Of a stretch of DNA of 64,000 bases, positions 48,493-57,640 are shown in pieces; within the stretch, counting starts at the first letter, position 1; each line of letters starts with the position of its first letter. The stretch spans positions 434,001 through 498,000 of the forward strand of contig NZ_CP061294.1 of NCBI RefSeq assembly GCF_018687515.1, given 5' to 3'. The notes beneath the pieces were generated by a model that worked only from the letters and a program-made list of their open reading frames with translations, did not search any database and was not told where the DNA came from. Source of the DNA: Polynucleobacter sp. MWH-Spelu-300-X4. Lineage in GTDB: Bacteria; Pseudomonadota; Gammaproteobacteria; Burkholderiales; Burkholderiaceae. Made by a program: the position numbers and the translations under genes.

Positions 48493-48807
48493 TTATTTAG
48501 CGCCTGCCAAAATCCACTCAACTACAAGTTTTGTATCGGCTTCGCTGATGCCTGCATTAGCTGGCATAGGAACTGGACCCCAAACACCTGAGCCACCCGC
48601 TTTTACTTTTTTAGCCAATTTAGCCGTTGCATCAGCTTGACCTGCATACTTAGCAGCAATATCTTTAAATGCTGGACCTACGACTTTTTTATCCACAGCG
48701 TGGCAGCCTAAGCAGGCGTTTTTGGAAGCGATATCTTTTGGTGATGCCATTGCTGCTGGAGCAGCCAAAATACCTACTGTTGCAAATAAAGCTACTAATG
48801 CTTTCAT
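48493..48807 (-). CDS. Class I cytochrome c (c551/c552 type)
   Basis: This is a small periplasmic electron carrier. The 104-residue precursor has a Sec signal peptide (MKALVALFATVGILAAPAAMA, cleavage after residue 21). The haem motif is CLGCH at 32-36, and the distal methionine ligand is in GPVPMPANAG. The length and the WILAGAK C-terminus fit the c551/c552 family that donates electrons to terminal oxidases or nitrite reductase. The ATG at 48807 follows AAGGGG; a longer in-frame start would spoil the signal peptide. It is a possible electron acceptor for the FccB-like flavoprotein, but 43 kb away. Confidence 0.95.
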   Translation of the reverse strand: MKALVALFATVGILAAPAAMASPKDIASKNACLGCHAVDKKVVGPAFKDIAAKYAGQADATAKLAKKVKAGGSGVWGPVPMPANAGISEADTKLVVEWILAGAK

Positions 48808-49004
48808 ATGAATCCCCTTAACGAAAATACTTGGCAAATATTAAATCAGAGGCCATTTTTGCACATTTATTATGGAAAGAGAACAGCGCAAAAGAAGATA
48901 TTTGGCTTAAATACACTGCTTAGTTAGGTGTTTGGGCTATCTTTGGGAGGGTAATCTTGGCCTATGGAATAATCGGCCATCATGATTGTTAACGGTTAGC
49001 CCTA

Positions 49005-49457
49005 ATGAATCCTAAATTATTGCAACATGGCATGAATCTTTGGCCGCCTTTTATAGGTGCAGGGATTAAAGTCGAGCATATTGGTAAAGACTATAAAACT
49101 GCTAGGGTTCGATTAAGAATGGGCATAACCAATCGTAATATTGTTGGCGTTCATTTTGGCGGCAGTTTGTTTGCAATGACCGACCCATTTTTCATGATTT
49201 TGGTTCAGCATCAGTTAGGTAAGGGTTATGTTGTGTGGGATCAGTCCGCAAAAATTGATTTTTTAAAACCCGGTAAAGGAACTGTGCGTGCAGAATTTGA
49301 GATTACTGATGCTCAAGTCGAAGAAATGATAAGCGCCGCAGCTAATGGTCAAAAAGTATTGAGAGATTTTTCTGTTGAGGTGAAAGATGCGGGCGGGGAT
49401 GTGGTGGCTCGTGTTGTTAAGACACTTTACGTGCGTAAAAAACAGCTTAAAAAATAA
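49005..49457 (+). CDS. DUF4442 hotdog-fold thioesterase-like protein
   Basis: The 150-residue protein has the hotdog-fold pattern of the DUF4442 / YiiD C-terminal group, with NIVGVHFGGSLFAMTDPFFMI as the hotdog helix and KIDFLKPGKGTVRAEFEIT in the sheet. Members are thought to be acyl-CoA thioesterases, but the substrate is unknown. There are no signal or membrane segments. It is followed 24 bases later by a YhiN-type flavoprotein on the same strand. The basic C-terminus (RKKQLKK) is unremarkable. Confidence 0.85.
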   Translation: MNPKLLQHGMNLWPPFIGAGIKVEHIGKDYKTARVRLRMGITNRNIVGVHFGGSLFAMTDPFFMILVQHQLGKGYVVWDQSAKIDFLKPGKGTVRAEFEITDAQVEEMISAAANGQKVLRDFSVEVKDAGGDVVARVVKTLYVRKKQLKK

Positions 49458-49481
49458 AAATTAGCTTCTTAGAAAGTAATC

Positions 49482-50690
49482 ATGTCGGAACAGCAGCAAA
49501 GATGGGATGCAGTAATTATTGGAGGCGGTGCAGCTGGCTTATTTTGTGCTGGCCTCGCTGGGCAATTGGGTAAGAAGGTATTGGTATTGGATCATGCGGA
49601 AGTTTTGGGTGAAAAGATTCGCATCAGTGGCGGTGGCCGATGTAATTTCACTAATATCAATTCTTCACCAGCAAATTTTCTTTCTGATAATCCTAACTTT
49701 ATAAAAAGCGCATTCTCAAAATACAAACCACAAGATTTTATTAATCTTGTTAAGAGTTGCGGCATTGCTTTTCATGAAAAACACAAAGGACAACTCTTTT
49801 GCGATGTTTCCGCAAAACAGATTGTGGAAATGTTATTTTCTGAGTGTCAAAAAGGGTCGGTAGTGATTCGCCATCCCGTCGTAATTGAGCAGGTGACTCA
49901 AGATATGCATGGGTGGATTGTTAAAACCAATCATGGTGTAGAGCATGCACGTTCTGTAGTGATGGCTACGGGAGGTTTGCCTGTGCCAGCAATTGGTGCG
50001 ACTGACTTTGCGCTGGATATTGCTCGGCAATTTGATTTGCCCGTCACTGCTATTCGACCAGGCTTGGTTCCTCTATCGTTTACTTCAGATGAGTTTTCGA
50101 ATTTAAGTGAGTTATCAGGGTTAAGTGTGCCTGTAAAAATAAGCGCTGGTCAAAAGGGGCAGCGTTATGGAGTTTGTTATTTTGATGAGGATTTGTTGTT
50201 AACCCATAAGGGTCTTTCTGGACCAGCTGTTTTGCAGGCCAGTAGTTATTGGCAAGAGGGGGAAACTATCACGATTAATTGGTTAAATGAAGTGGATTGT
50301 GATGAGTTATTTAATGATGAGGCTAATCGACTAAAGCTAACCGAAACCATCTTAGCTATAGTGCTACCACAACGTTTAGCAAAATCTTTTGCTGAACAGA
50401 AAAATCTTCTTGGGCGTAAATGGGCTGAAGTTGGAAAGAAAGATCGTCAAGCTCTAAAAGATTTGTTGACGCGTTGGACGGTGAAGCCTGCCGGAACATT
50501 GGGCTGGAAAAAAGCGGAAGTCATGTTGGGCGGGGTTGATACAAGAGCCTTAGATAGCCAAACGATGATGAGTAAAAATCACCCTGGACTTTATTTCATT
50601 GGTGAGTGCGTTGATGTTACTGGGCATTTGGGCGGACATAACTTCCAATGGGCTTGGTCAAGTGCTTATGCTTGCGCACAAGCCCTTTGA
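49482..50690 (+). CDS. HI0933/YhiN family FAD-dependent oxidoreductase
   Basis: The 402-residue flavoprotein begins with the dinucleotide fold AVIIGGGAAGLFCAGLAGQLG and the family signature EKIRISGGGRCNFTN (about 44-58). The C-terminal block GLYFIGECVDVTGHLGGHNFQWAWSSAYA is also typical. The in vivo substrate of this widespread family is not established. It is convergent with the beta-CASP hydrolase gene, three bases apart. Confidence 0.93.
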   Translation: MSEQQQRWDAVIIGGGAAGLFCAGLAGQLGKKVLVLDHAEVLGEKIRISGGGRCNFTNINSSPANFLSDNPNFIKSAFSKYKPQDFINLVKSCGIAFHEKHKGQLFCDVSAKQIVEMLFSECQKGSVVIRHPVVIEQVTQDMHGWIVKTNHGVEHARSVVMATGGLPVPAIGATDFALDIARQFDLPVTAIRPGLVPLSFTSDEFSNLSELSGLSVPVKISAGQKGQRYGVCYFDEDLLLTHKGLSGPAVLQASSYWQEGETITINWLNEVDCDELFNDEANRLKLTETILAIVLPQRLAKSFAEQKNLLGRKWAEVGKKDRQALKDLLTRWTVKPAGTLGWKKAEVMLGGVDTRALDSQTMMSKNHPGLYFIGECVDVTGHLGGHNFQWAWSSAYACAQAL

Positions 50691-50693
50691 AAG

Positions 50694-52106
50694 TTAGCAG
50701 GGAAATAAATCGCCGCGCTGTGGAATAACCACATGCTTCCAATCAAGTTCTGATTCAATGACTTTGGAGAAATTGCTTGCGGCATTCGGTTCACCATGCA
50801 CCACAAATATTTTTTCTGGCGCTTTTTTAAAGCCTTTCAACCATTGTAGTAAGCCAGCTTGGTCTGCATGAGCCGATAGGCCGCCAATTGTGTGAATAGA
50901 GGCTCTAACGCTCACTTCTTTACCCATGATCTTGACCATTGGGTTTTTATCAACAAGTCGTCTACCCAAAGTACCTTGAGCTTGGAAGCCGGTAATGATG
51001 ATGGCATTTTGGCTATAGGGTAGGTTTTCCGTGAGGTGGTGCAAAATGCGGCCTGCTTCACACATGCCGCTCGCTGAAATAATCACGGCGCCACCCTTAA
51101 TTTTATTTAGAGCTTTCGATTCTTCCACATCAGCTACGAAGCGCAATGTTAGTGCATCTGAATTTTTCTTGAACCAGCTAAAAGCACCTTGCGCATGTTC
51201 ATCTAGTTCATCGAAATACCGTTCGGTTAAGTGGGTGGCTGCTGTGGCCATTGGTGAATCAACCCAGATGTTGATATGAGGTAAACGTTTTTTTCTGACT
51301 AACTCAATCAGTAATAACAGTATTTCTTGAGTTCTGCCAACGGCAAAGGCTGGCATGACAACATTGCCACCATGCTTCATGGTGTTGCTAATAACTTCGA
51401 CTAATTCATCCTCAGTTTCTTGTAAGCCTTTATGAAGTCGGTCGCCATAAGTTGATTCCACTAAAAGAATATCAGCTGATTCAATAGTGTCTGGGTTGGG
51501 CATGAGTGGTTTGTCATACATACCAATATCACCAGAAGCAACAAGACGTTTAGTTAAGCCTTGATCCGTGATATCAATAATGGCAATGCCAGAACCAATA
51601 ATGTGGCCAGCGTTGCGGAAGTGTGTAGCAATACCTTTGATGGGTTCAAAAACCTGGCCATAGTCATAAGACTTGAGTTGAGATAAGCACTCAGTGGCTT
51701 GCTTAACCGTATAAAGCACTGTGGGAAGTTCACCATGCCATTTGCCCATTTGTTGTTTGCGCTCGGCTCTTGAGAAGTCCGATTCTTGAATATGTGCACT
51801 ATCAAGAAGCAAAATTTTTAAAAGTGCTTCGGTCGCTTTGGTGCAGTAAATAGTTCCTTTGAAACCTTGTGCGCATAAGCGAGGTAGTAATCCGCTATGG
51901 TCGATATGGGCATGGGTCAGAATAACAAAATCAATATCTGATGCGTTAAATGGTAATGATTCTAAGTTTTTATCAGTGGCATCTCTTCCGCCCTGAAACA
52001 TGCCGTAATCAATCATGAACTGGAAGGGTTGACGATCTATTTCGCCACTAATGCAGTGGCGTGATCCGGTTACCTCTCCCGCCGCGCCAAAAAACTTAAT
52101 ATGCAT
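50694..52106 (-). CDS. MBL-fold beta-CASP hydrolase with RNA-specificity domain
   Basis: This is a CPSF/YSH1-type metallo-beta-lactamase fold protein, probably a ribonuclease. The zinc motif HAHIDHSG lies near residue 65, and further metal-binding residues are seen in FRNAGHIIGSG and LVASGDIGMYD. The beta-CASP insert and the C-terminal block SVRASIHTIGGLSAHADQAGLLQWL with VHGE are complete. The length is 470 residues. The bacterial relatives' substrates are not known; RNA is inferred from the family. It is convergent with the YhiN-type gene. Confidence 0.92.
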   Translation of the reverse strand: MHIKFFGAAGEVTGSRHCISGEIDRQPFQFMIDYGMFQGGRDATDKNLESLPFNASDIDFVILTHAHIDHSGLLPRLCAQGFKGTIYCTKATEALLKILLLDSAHIQESDFSRAERKQQMGKWHGELPTVLYTVKQATECLSQLKSYDYGQVFEPIKGIATHFRNAGHIIGSGIAIIDITDQGLTKRLVASGDIGMYDKPLMPNPDTIESADILLVESTYGDRLHKGLQETEDELVEVISNTMKHGGNVVMPAFAVGRTQEILLLLIELVRKKRLPHINIWVDSPMATAATHLTERYFDELDEHAQGAFSWFKKNSDALTLRFVADVEESKALNKIKGGAVIISASGMCEAGRILHHLTENLPYSQNAIIITGFQAQGTLGRRLVDKNPMVKIMGKEVSVRASIHTIGGLSAHADQAGLLQWLKGFKKAPEKIFVVHGEPNAASNFSKVIESELDWKHVVIPQRGDLFPC

Positions 52107-52153
52107 ATATTCCCTTGATTAATGAACTGATGAAGACATTAATGAATGTTTGT

Positions 52154-52699
52154 TTATAGTAATTGATCTAATACGCTCATTAACTCTTCAACCGAGTGAG
52201 TAATGTTGATGTGACTGAGATGATCGCCATTCAAAAAACCGTGCTCATCAGCCTGTTTTAAAAAAGCAATTAACTTATCGTAATAACCATCCCAGTTGGC
52301 AATGATCACGGGCTTATTGTGTGCGCCAACCTGTTTGCCCGTCCACACTTCAAAAAGCTCATCCAAGGTGCCTAACCCTCCTGGCAAAACCACAAACGCA
52401 GCAGAGCGTTCAATCATTAAACGCTTACGTTCAATGATGTCATCAACGACAAATAGCTCTTTTAATTCTTGTTGAACGGGCTCTCTTGAGGTAAGACCTT
52501 TCGGGATGATGCCGATGACATGTCCATTAGCTTCAATGGCTGCGCTAGCAACGGTGCCCATTAGACCAAGTTGCCCCCCTCCAAAGACCAAGCCATATCC
52601 TGAATCGGCAATCGCACGCCCTAAGTCACTAGCCTTGGCAATTGTGTTGAGATTGTCGCCTTGCCTAGAGGCACAAAATACGCAAATATTTTTCTTCAT
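52154..52699 (-). CDS. LOG family protein (TIGR00730), cytokinin riboside 5'-monophosphate phosphoribohydrolase-like
   Basis: The 181-residue Rossmann protein carries the lysine-decarboxylase-like motif PGGLGTLDELFEVWTGKQ (PGGxGTxxE) and the N-terminal GGGQLGLMG. LOG proteins hydrolyse nucleotide 5'-monophosphates to base and ribose phosphate. The older label of lysine decarboxylase is wrong for the family. It is a single gene on the minus strand, 47 bases upstream of the beta-CASP gene. Confidence 0.93.
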   Translation of the reverse strand: MKKNICVFCASRQGDNLNTIAKASDLGRAIADSGYGLVFGGGQLGLMGTVASAAIEANGHVIGIIPKGLTSREPVQQELKELFVVDDIIERKRLMIERSAAFVVLPGGLGTLDELFEVWTGKQVGAHNKPVIIANWDGYYDKLIAFLKQADEHGFLNGDHLSHINITHSVEELMSVLDQLL

Positions 52700-52782
52700 A
52701 ACTCAAGCATAATCTACTCTGATCACCATCCGTAGGAAATGGTTGTTAATATGAGTATCCAGTGGATGTTTGCATAGGAAAA

Positions 52783-53166
52783 ATGGATATGTTGCAGTCA
52801 ATCATAGCAATTAGCATTGGCGCCGCCGTTGGCGCTGTATCTCGTTGGCTTTTGGCTTTAGGGCTCAATGCCATTTGGGCTGCGATGCCTTTGGGGACTT
52901 TGGCCGCTAATTTAATAGGTGGTTATTTGGTGGGTTTAGCTAGTAGCTTTTTTGGGGCTCATGCCGATTTGCCAATAGAGTTACGTTTGCTGGTTATTAC
53001 AGGTTTCTTGGGGGGCTTAACCACTTTCTCCACATTTAGTGCCGAGGTCATTGAAATCCTTCAATCAGGCGCTTATGTGAGAGCCTTCTTGACGATTGGG
53101 CTTCATCTTTTAGGTTCTTTAGCGTTAACCATTCTTGGGATTGCTTCTTATGGATGGTTCAAGTAA
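52783..53166 (+). CDS. crcB: Fluoride ion exporter
   Basis: CrcB/Fluc is a dual-topology fluoride channel of the inner membrane. The 127-residue protein has four membrane helices. GAAVGAVSRWLL near the start and GFLGGLTTFSTFSAEV in helix 3 are the pore signature with the conserved phenylalanines. I start at ATG 52783 after TAGGAAAA; a second ATG two codons later is possible. The leader does not show a recognisable fluoride riboswitch. Confidence 0.95.
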   Translation: MDMLQSIIAISIGAAVGAVSRWLLALGLNAIWAAMPLGTLAANLIGGYLVGLASSFFGAHADLPIELRLLVITGFLGGLTTFSTFSAEVIEILQSGAYVRAFLTIGLHLLGSLALTILGIASYGWFK

Positions 53167-53216
53167 TTTTTAATGAAGACAATATAAAAATAATCAGATA
53201 AAACGAGGAGTAGGTA

Positions 53217-53516
53217 ATGATTTTAGAAATAGCGGATATCACGATTGACCCAGTTAATAAGAATGGTTTTGAGCAAGCGGTTATTGCGGGTATTACCGCA
53301 GCGATTGCGCCGGCAAAAGGTTTTCGTGGCTATAAATTAAATGCTAGCGTGGAGAAGCCGGGTAGATATATTTTGATGATTTATTGGGAAACGCTTGAAA
53401 ACCATACCGTCGACTTTAGAGGCTCTGATGCGTTTGCTACGTGGCGTTCTCATGTGGGGCCGTTCTTCTTGCAGCCACCAGTGGTTGAGCATTTCACTTT
53501 GGCTAGTAAGTCTTAA
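53217..53516 (+). CDS. Antibiotic biosynthesis monooxygenase (ABM) domain protein
   Basis: This is a single ABM/dimeric alpha-beta-barrel domain of 99 residues, with the typical MILEIADITIDP strand, KGFRGYKLNASVEKPGRYILMIYWETLENH and the C-terminal GPFFLQPPVVEHFTLA. Relatives include small monooxygenases and stress proteins of unknown substrate. It has a good ribosome site (ACGAGGAGT) before the ATG. It is followed by a strong bidirectional terminator shared with trhP. Confidence 0.88.
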   Translation: MILEIADITIDPVNKNGFEQAVIAGITAAIAPAKGFRGYKLNASVEKPGRYILMIYWETLENHTVDFRGSDAFATWRSHVGPFFLQPPVVEHFTLASKS

Positions 53517-53593
53517 TTTGATAAAGATTGAGCAAAAAGAAGTAATAAGAAAGTAGTAATAAGACAGAAGTAATAAACAGAAAGTCGCAAACT

Positions 53594-53624
53594 AAAAAGG
53601 CTCTATCACTGATAGAGCCTTTTT
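53594..53624. terminator. Bidirectional terminator between the ABM gene and trhP
   Basis: AAAAAGGCTCTATC and GATAGAGCCTTTTT form a perfect 14-base stem around the loop ACT, with T runs on both strands. It serves the convergent ABM and trhP genes. Confidence 0.95.
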
Positions 53625-53652
53625 TATAACAGTTTGAGCTACTTAAAGTTGT

Positions 53653-54954
53653 TTAGGCTTCCATAATAGGGATTTGTTCTAGTTTTGAAGCGTTTTCTTG
53701 CTCTGTGTAACGAGCCAAGAAAGCACCATTAGAACTTAATGGTAATTTTGCCCAAACGGTATAGCCTGCACCTGGAACCACGCGCATAGGCTCACCTTTT
53801 TGGTTAAAGATTTCTTGAATGACAAAATCAGTATTACCGTTAGGTTGAATGATTTCCAACTTATCGCCAACAGCGAAGCGATTTTTAACTTCAATCTTGA
53901 CAAGTTCTTTAGTTGTATCAACTTCTGTGACGTTGCCAACATACAAGCTACGTCCAGAGATGGAGAACCCTCGTAAGTAATTTTGATAATCTTTATCGTG
54001 GTGTCTTTGGTAGAAGCCATCTGTGTAACCTCGGTTAGCAAGACCTTCCAAATGACCCAATAATTCTGGGTTAAATGGTCGACCCGCTACCGTATCATCA
54101 ATCGCTTGGCGATAAGCTTGTGCCGTGCGCGCAACGTAATAAGGTGACTTGGTTCTGCCTTCAATTTTGAAGGAGTCAATACCCATTTCAGTTAAGCGTT
54201 GTACATGTTCAATCGCGCGTAAATCTTTCGAGTTGAGGATGTAAGTGCCGTGCATATCCTCTTCAATGGGCATCCATTCGCCAGGACGGTTACCTTCTTC
54301 AAGAAGGTAAATGTCGCCAGTTGCATCTTCTGTTGCTTTTGCTACTTTGTAGTCCCAGCGGCATGAGTTGGTGCAAGTGCCTTGGTTTGGGTCGCGGTGA
54401 TTAAAGTAACCGGATAGCAAGCAACGGCCAGAGTAAGCGATGCATAGGGCGCCATGAATAAATACTTCGACTTCCATGTCGGGACAATCTTGGCGAACAG
54501 CTTCAATCTCATCTAGTGATAATTCACGTGACAGAATGACGCGGCTAACACCCACGGATTGCCAAAATTTGGCAGCGTGACCATTTACTGTATTGGCTTG
54601 AACCGATAGGTGAATCGGCATATCTGGCCAGTTTTCTCGTACTAACATGATGAGACCTGGATCAGACATGATCAGCGCATCTGGCTTAAGGGCGATCACG
54701 GGTTCCATATCTCTAACATAGGTGCGAGTTTTAGCCCCATGAGGGAAGATGTTGGATACCAAGTAAAACTGTTTACCTTGAGCGTGTGCTGTATCAATGC
54801 CTTCACGTAAAACTTCGAGATTGCCGAAATCATTGTTGCGAACGCGCAATGAGTAGCGTGGCTGACCTGCGTAAACGGCGGTCGCCCCAAAGTCAAAGGC
54901 TGTATTCAGCATGGTAAGGCTACCTGCTGGTGCTAATAGTTCTGGTGTTTTCAT
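53653..54954 (-). CDS. trhP: Peptidase U32 family tRNA hydroxylation protein TrhP
   Basis: TrhP (YegQ) takes part in prephenate-dependent 5-hydroxylation of uridine 34 in tRNAs. The 433-residue protein begins PELLAPAGSLTMLNTAFDFGATAVYAG. It has the U32 signature EVFIHGALCIAYSGRCLLSGY followed by GTCTNSCRWDY, whose cysteines probably bind an Fe-S cluster. The C-terminal beta-barrel is present. The old peptidase name does not describe the activity. Confidence 0.92.
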   Translation of the reverse strand: MKTPELLAPAGSLTMLNTAFDFGATAVYAGQPRYSLRVRNNDFGNLEVLREGIDTAHAQGKQFYLVSNIFPHGAKTRTYVRDMEPVIALKPDALIMSDPGLIMLVRENWPDMPIHLSVQANTVNGHAAKFWQSVGVSRVILSRELSLDEIEAVRQDCPDMEVEVFIHGALCIAYSGRCLLSGYFNHRDPNQGTCTNSCRWDYKVAKATEDATGDIYLLEEGNRPGEWMPIEEDMHGTYILNSKDLRAIEHVQRLTEMGIDSFKIEGRTKSPYYVARTAQAYRQAIDDTVAGRPFNPELLGHLEGLANRGYTDGFYQRHHDKDYQNYLRGFSISGRSLYVGNVTEVDTTKELVKIEVKNRFAVGDKLEIIQPNGNTDFVIQEIFNQKGEPMRVVPGAGYTVWAKLPLSSNGAFLARYTEQENASKLEQIPIMEA

Positions 54955-55053
54955 AGCCCGTATTTTATGGGTTTTCAGGTATTTTTGCCTGATAAGGGCT
55001 TGAGAAACCTAGGGGTATTTCAGATGGTGAAGCTAAAAGAGTTTAAAAAATGT

Positions 55054-55788
55054 TTAAAAACGCTCATTAGGGCCTAAGTGACGCCATTGACCTACGGGTA
55101 AATTGCCTAAAGGAATTTGTCCAATGCGGATACGTTTAAGACCAATCACCTTTAAACCGACTAATTCACACATACGACGAATTTGACGTTTTTTACCTTC
55201 ACGTAAAACAAAGCGTAGTTGATCAGTATTTTGCCAACTAACTTTGGCAGGCTTTAAAGCTGCACCATCAAGACTTAAACCATGGTTTAAAAGACGTAGT
55301 CCTTCTGGAGTTAAGGTACCTTCAACCCGTACAAGGTATTCTTTTTCGATGGGGCTATTTTCGCCAATTAACAATTTAGCGATGCGGCCATCTTGAGTTA
55401 AAACAAGCAGCCCGCTTGAATCAATATCTAAACGACCAGCAGGAGCTAAACCTCTAGTATTAAATTTTCCTGGTAGGTGAGCTGATAGTTGATGCACAAA
55501 TTGATTTTCAGGCGTAATCAATGAGGCCGCTGGTTTGTATTCACGATCCTCGTCAAAGTGGGAGATATACCCCACTGGTTTATTGAGAATAATCGTATAG
55601 CGACGTGCCTGTTGAGCCACGGCTGCTTTTTTTAATTCTATTTTTTGGCTAGGGAAGGCGCGTGCGCCTAATTCACTAACAACGACTCCGTCCACGAGAA
55701 CTAGGCCTTGTTCAATATAGCTGTCCGCCTCACGACGTGAGCAGATGCCTTGTTCGGACATTAATTTTGAGATGCGTACTTTTTCCAC
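55054..55788 (-). CDS. rRNA pseudouridine synthase, RluF/RsuA family
   Basis: An N-terminal S4 RNA-binding domain ([24 protein letters not shown], about residues 4-27) precedes the catalytic domain. The catalytic aspartate is in [17 protein letters not shown], and the basic segment [19 protein letters not shown] is typical. The 244-residue size and the segment [12 protein letters not shown] fit RluF, which modifies 23S rRNA; RluB is a less likely alternative. Confidence 0.88.
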   Translation of the reverse strand: MEKVRISKLMSEQGICSRREADSYIEQGLVLVDGVVVSELGARAFPSQKIELKKAAVAQQARRYTIILNKPVGYISHFDEDREYKPAASLITPENQFVHQLSAHLPGKFNTRGLAPAGRLDIDSSGLLVLTQDGRIAKLLIGENSPIEKEYLVRVEGTLTPEGLRLLNHGLSLDGAALKPAKVSWQNTDQLRFVLREGKKRQIRRMCELVGLKVIGLKRIRIGQIPLGNLPVGQWRHLGPNERF

Positions 55789-55824
55789 AGACGAATTATC
55801 GCTTACTTCATTGTTTGATAGTGC

Positions 55825-57600
55825 TTATGGTTGATTTTGACCATTTTCTTTGAATGATTCTGTTAACGCGATTTGTAGTTTCGCGTGTATTTTGACCATT
55901 TGTTTTCTTAATAGATAAATCACAATGGCCATAAAAGCAGCCAAGATAATGAGCATGCCCATAGGGGGGAGAATGCTAGAGCTAAGGGCTGAAACGAGCA
56001 TTAAGAGGGAGATGATGGTGAGAACGGGCATTAATTGAGCAAACAGTTGATGCGTGGCAGCTCGGTCGCTTTCTGAATAATTGCTGCTAGCTAGGCGAAC
56101 ATCGGCTAGTAATAAACCTAGGGCCTCTAATTTCCTGTAAATGGCAAACATAAATGGCGCAGACAACAGCACGCTCATGGCCCACATGGTCGCTTGCTGA
56201 TAGTCTTCGTTAAACCACAAGAGGTGACCTGTATCAACATAGTCGTTGATAAGGGTAAATAATTTAGTAGCTGATAAAAATAAGGTAATCACGATGCACG
56301 TATTGACAAATACATGCAGGCTGATACGTCTAACGAAGGGCCTGATATCTGAGCGTAGTTGGTGGTCAGAACGAATTTGTCCGAGCCATGATGAATACTG
56401 GATAAAGACATTTTTAATAGTTGCCGGGATGCGCTTACCCATCCATGTGCTAACTGGATCGGAGCCTTTGATTAAATAAGGAGTGGTGAGCGTGGTAATA
56501 GTTGATACAGCCACAACAATGGGATATAAAAAATCGCTTGTGACGTTGAGCGTTAAACCGAGCGAGGCGATGATAAATGAGAACTCACCAATTTGAGCCT
56601 TGCCCATGGCAACACTCATGGATGTTTTGCCATCATGCCCAGTAATAAATGTTCCTAGGCTACAAGAAATCACTTTGCCAATGACAACAGCGCCGCTAAT
56701 GATAGCGATGGGTAAGGCGTATTTCCAAAGGATCATTGGATCTAAGAGCAGGCCAATGGTTACAAAGAAAATGGCGATGAACATGTCTTTAACCGGTTCA
56801 ATCAGTTTTTCAATCGTATGTATATGGCGTGACTCTGCCATGATGGCACCAATTAAGAAGGCACCTAAGGCTACGCTGTATTCCATTTTCATGACCAGCA
56901 GGCAAAAACCAAAGCACAGGCCTAAAACTGTCACTAAAAGCATTTCTTTGCTGTGGAATTTAGCTACTAAATTGAGTAACCGAGGAATCAACATAATTCC
57001 GATAGCTAATGACACGGTAATAAATAGAATTAATTCGCCCACGGTCATAGCTGCCTCGGCAGCTTCCAATTGACCAGTGGTTGCAATACCGGTGAGCATC
57101 ACAATTAAGCTGATGGCGAGAATATCTTCCACAATTAAGATGCCATAAATCAGGTTGGCAAATTTTTCTTTCTTTAAACCAAGCTCTTCAAGTGCTTTTA
57201 CTGTGATGGTGGTGGATGAAATGGCCATCATGGCGCCTAAAAAGATGGCATCCATTTGTTTCCAAGCGAAAAACCTACCAATTTCATAGCCCACCCAAAT
57301 TAAAAGAATAATTTGGGCAATCGCTGCGACAAAAGCGGTGGCACCAACTTTGGCTAGTTTTCGTAAGCTAAATTCAAGACCTAAGCCAAACATCAGAAAG
57401 ACAACCCCCAGTTCGCCTAGGGTGCGAATGGTTTTTTCATCTGAAATAAATGGGAAGGGGCTGGTGTATGGCCCGATAATGAGGCCCGCGATGATGTAGC
57501 CTAAAACAACGGGTTGTTTTAGGTAATGGAATATCACAGTGACAACTCCGGCCACCAACATAATGACGGCTAAGTCTTTAATGAAATCCATTTCATGCAT
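55825..57600 (-). CDS. CPA2-family cation:proton antiporter
   Basis: This inner-membrane Na+/H+ or K+/H+ antiporter has 591 residues. The N-terminal 12 or so helices include LKQPVVLGYIIAGLIIGPY and GVVFLMFGLGLEFSLRKL, both typical of the KefB/YbaL branch. The C-terminus is unusual: instead of a TrkA-N nucleotide-binding domain there are further hydrophobic segments (VFVNTCIVITLFLSA, ATMWAMSVLLSAPFMFAIY, PMGMLIILAAFMAIVIYLL), so it is not redox- or NAD-gated in the Kef manner. The start may be Met1 or Met4. It is divergent from uup. Confidence 0.9.
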   Translation of the reverse strand: MHEMDFIKDLAVIMLVAGVVTVIFHYLKQPVVLGYIIAGLIIGPYTSPFPFISDEKTIRTLGELGVVFLMFGLGLEFSLRKLAKVGATAFVAAIAQIILLIWVGYEIGRFFAWKQMDAIFLGAMMAISSTTITVKALEELGLKKEKFANLIYGILIVEDILAISLIVMLTGIATTGQLEAAEAAMTVGELILFITVSLAIGIMLIPRLLNLVAKFHSKEMLLVTVLGLCFGFCLLVMKMEYSVALGAFLIGAIMAESRHIHTIEKLIEPVKDMFIAIFFVTIGLLLDPMILWKYALPIAIISGAVVIGKVISCSLGTFITGHDGKTSMSVAMGKAQIGEFSFIIASLGLTLNVTSDFLYPIVVAVSTITTLTTPYLIKGSDPVSTWMGKRIPATIKNVFIQYSSWLGQIRSDHQLRSDIRPFVRRISLHVFVNTCIVITLFLSATKLFTLINDYVDTGHLLWFNEDYQQATMWAMSVLLSAPFMFAIYRKLEALGLLLADVRLASSNYSESDRAATHQLFAQLMPVLTIISLLMLVSALSSSILPPMGMLIILAAFMAIVIYLLRKQMVKIHAKLQIALTESFKENGQNQP

Positions 57601-57640
57601 CTTTTTTGTCTCTTTTTAATTGAATGGCGATAATGTCATT

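Noticed and set aside
52700..52782. Fluoride riboswitch before crcB
   Set aside because: The leader is short and lacks the conserved GATGG...CCTGC-type core expected for the crcB motif.
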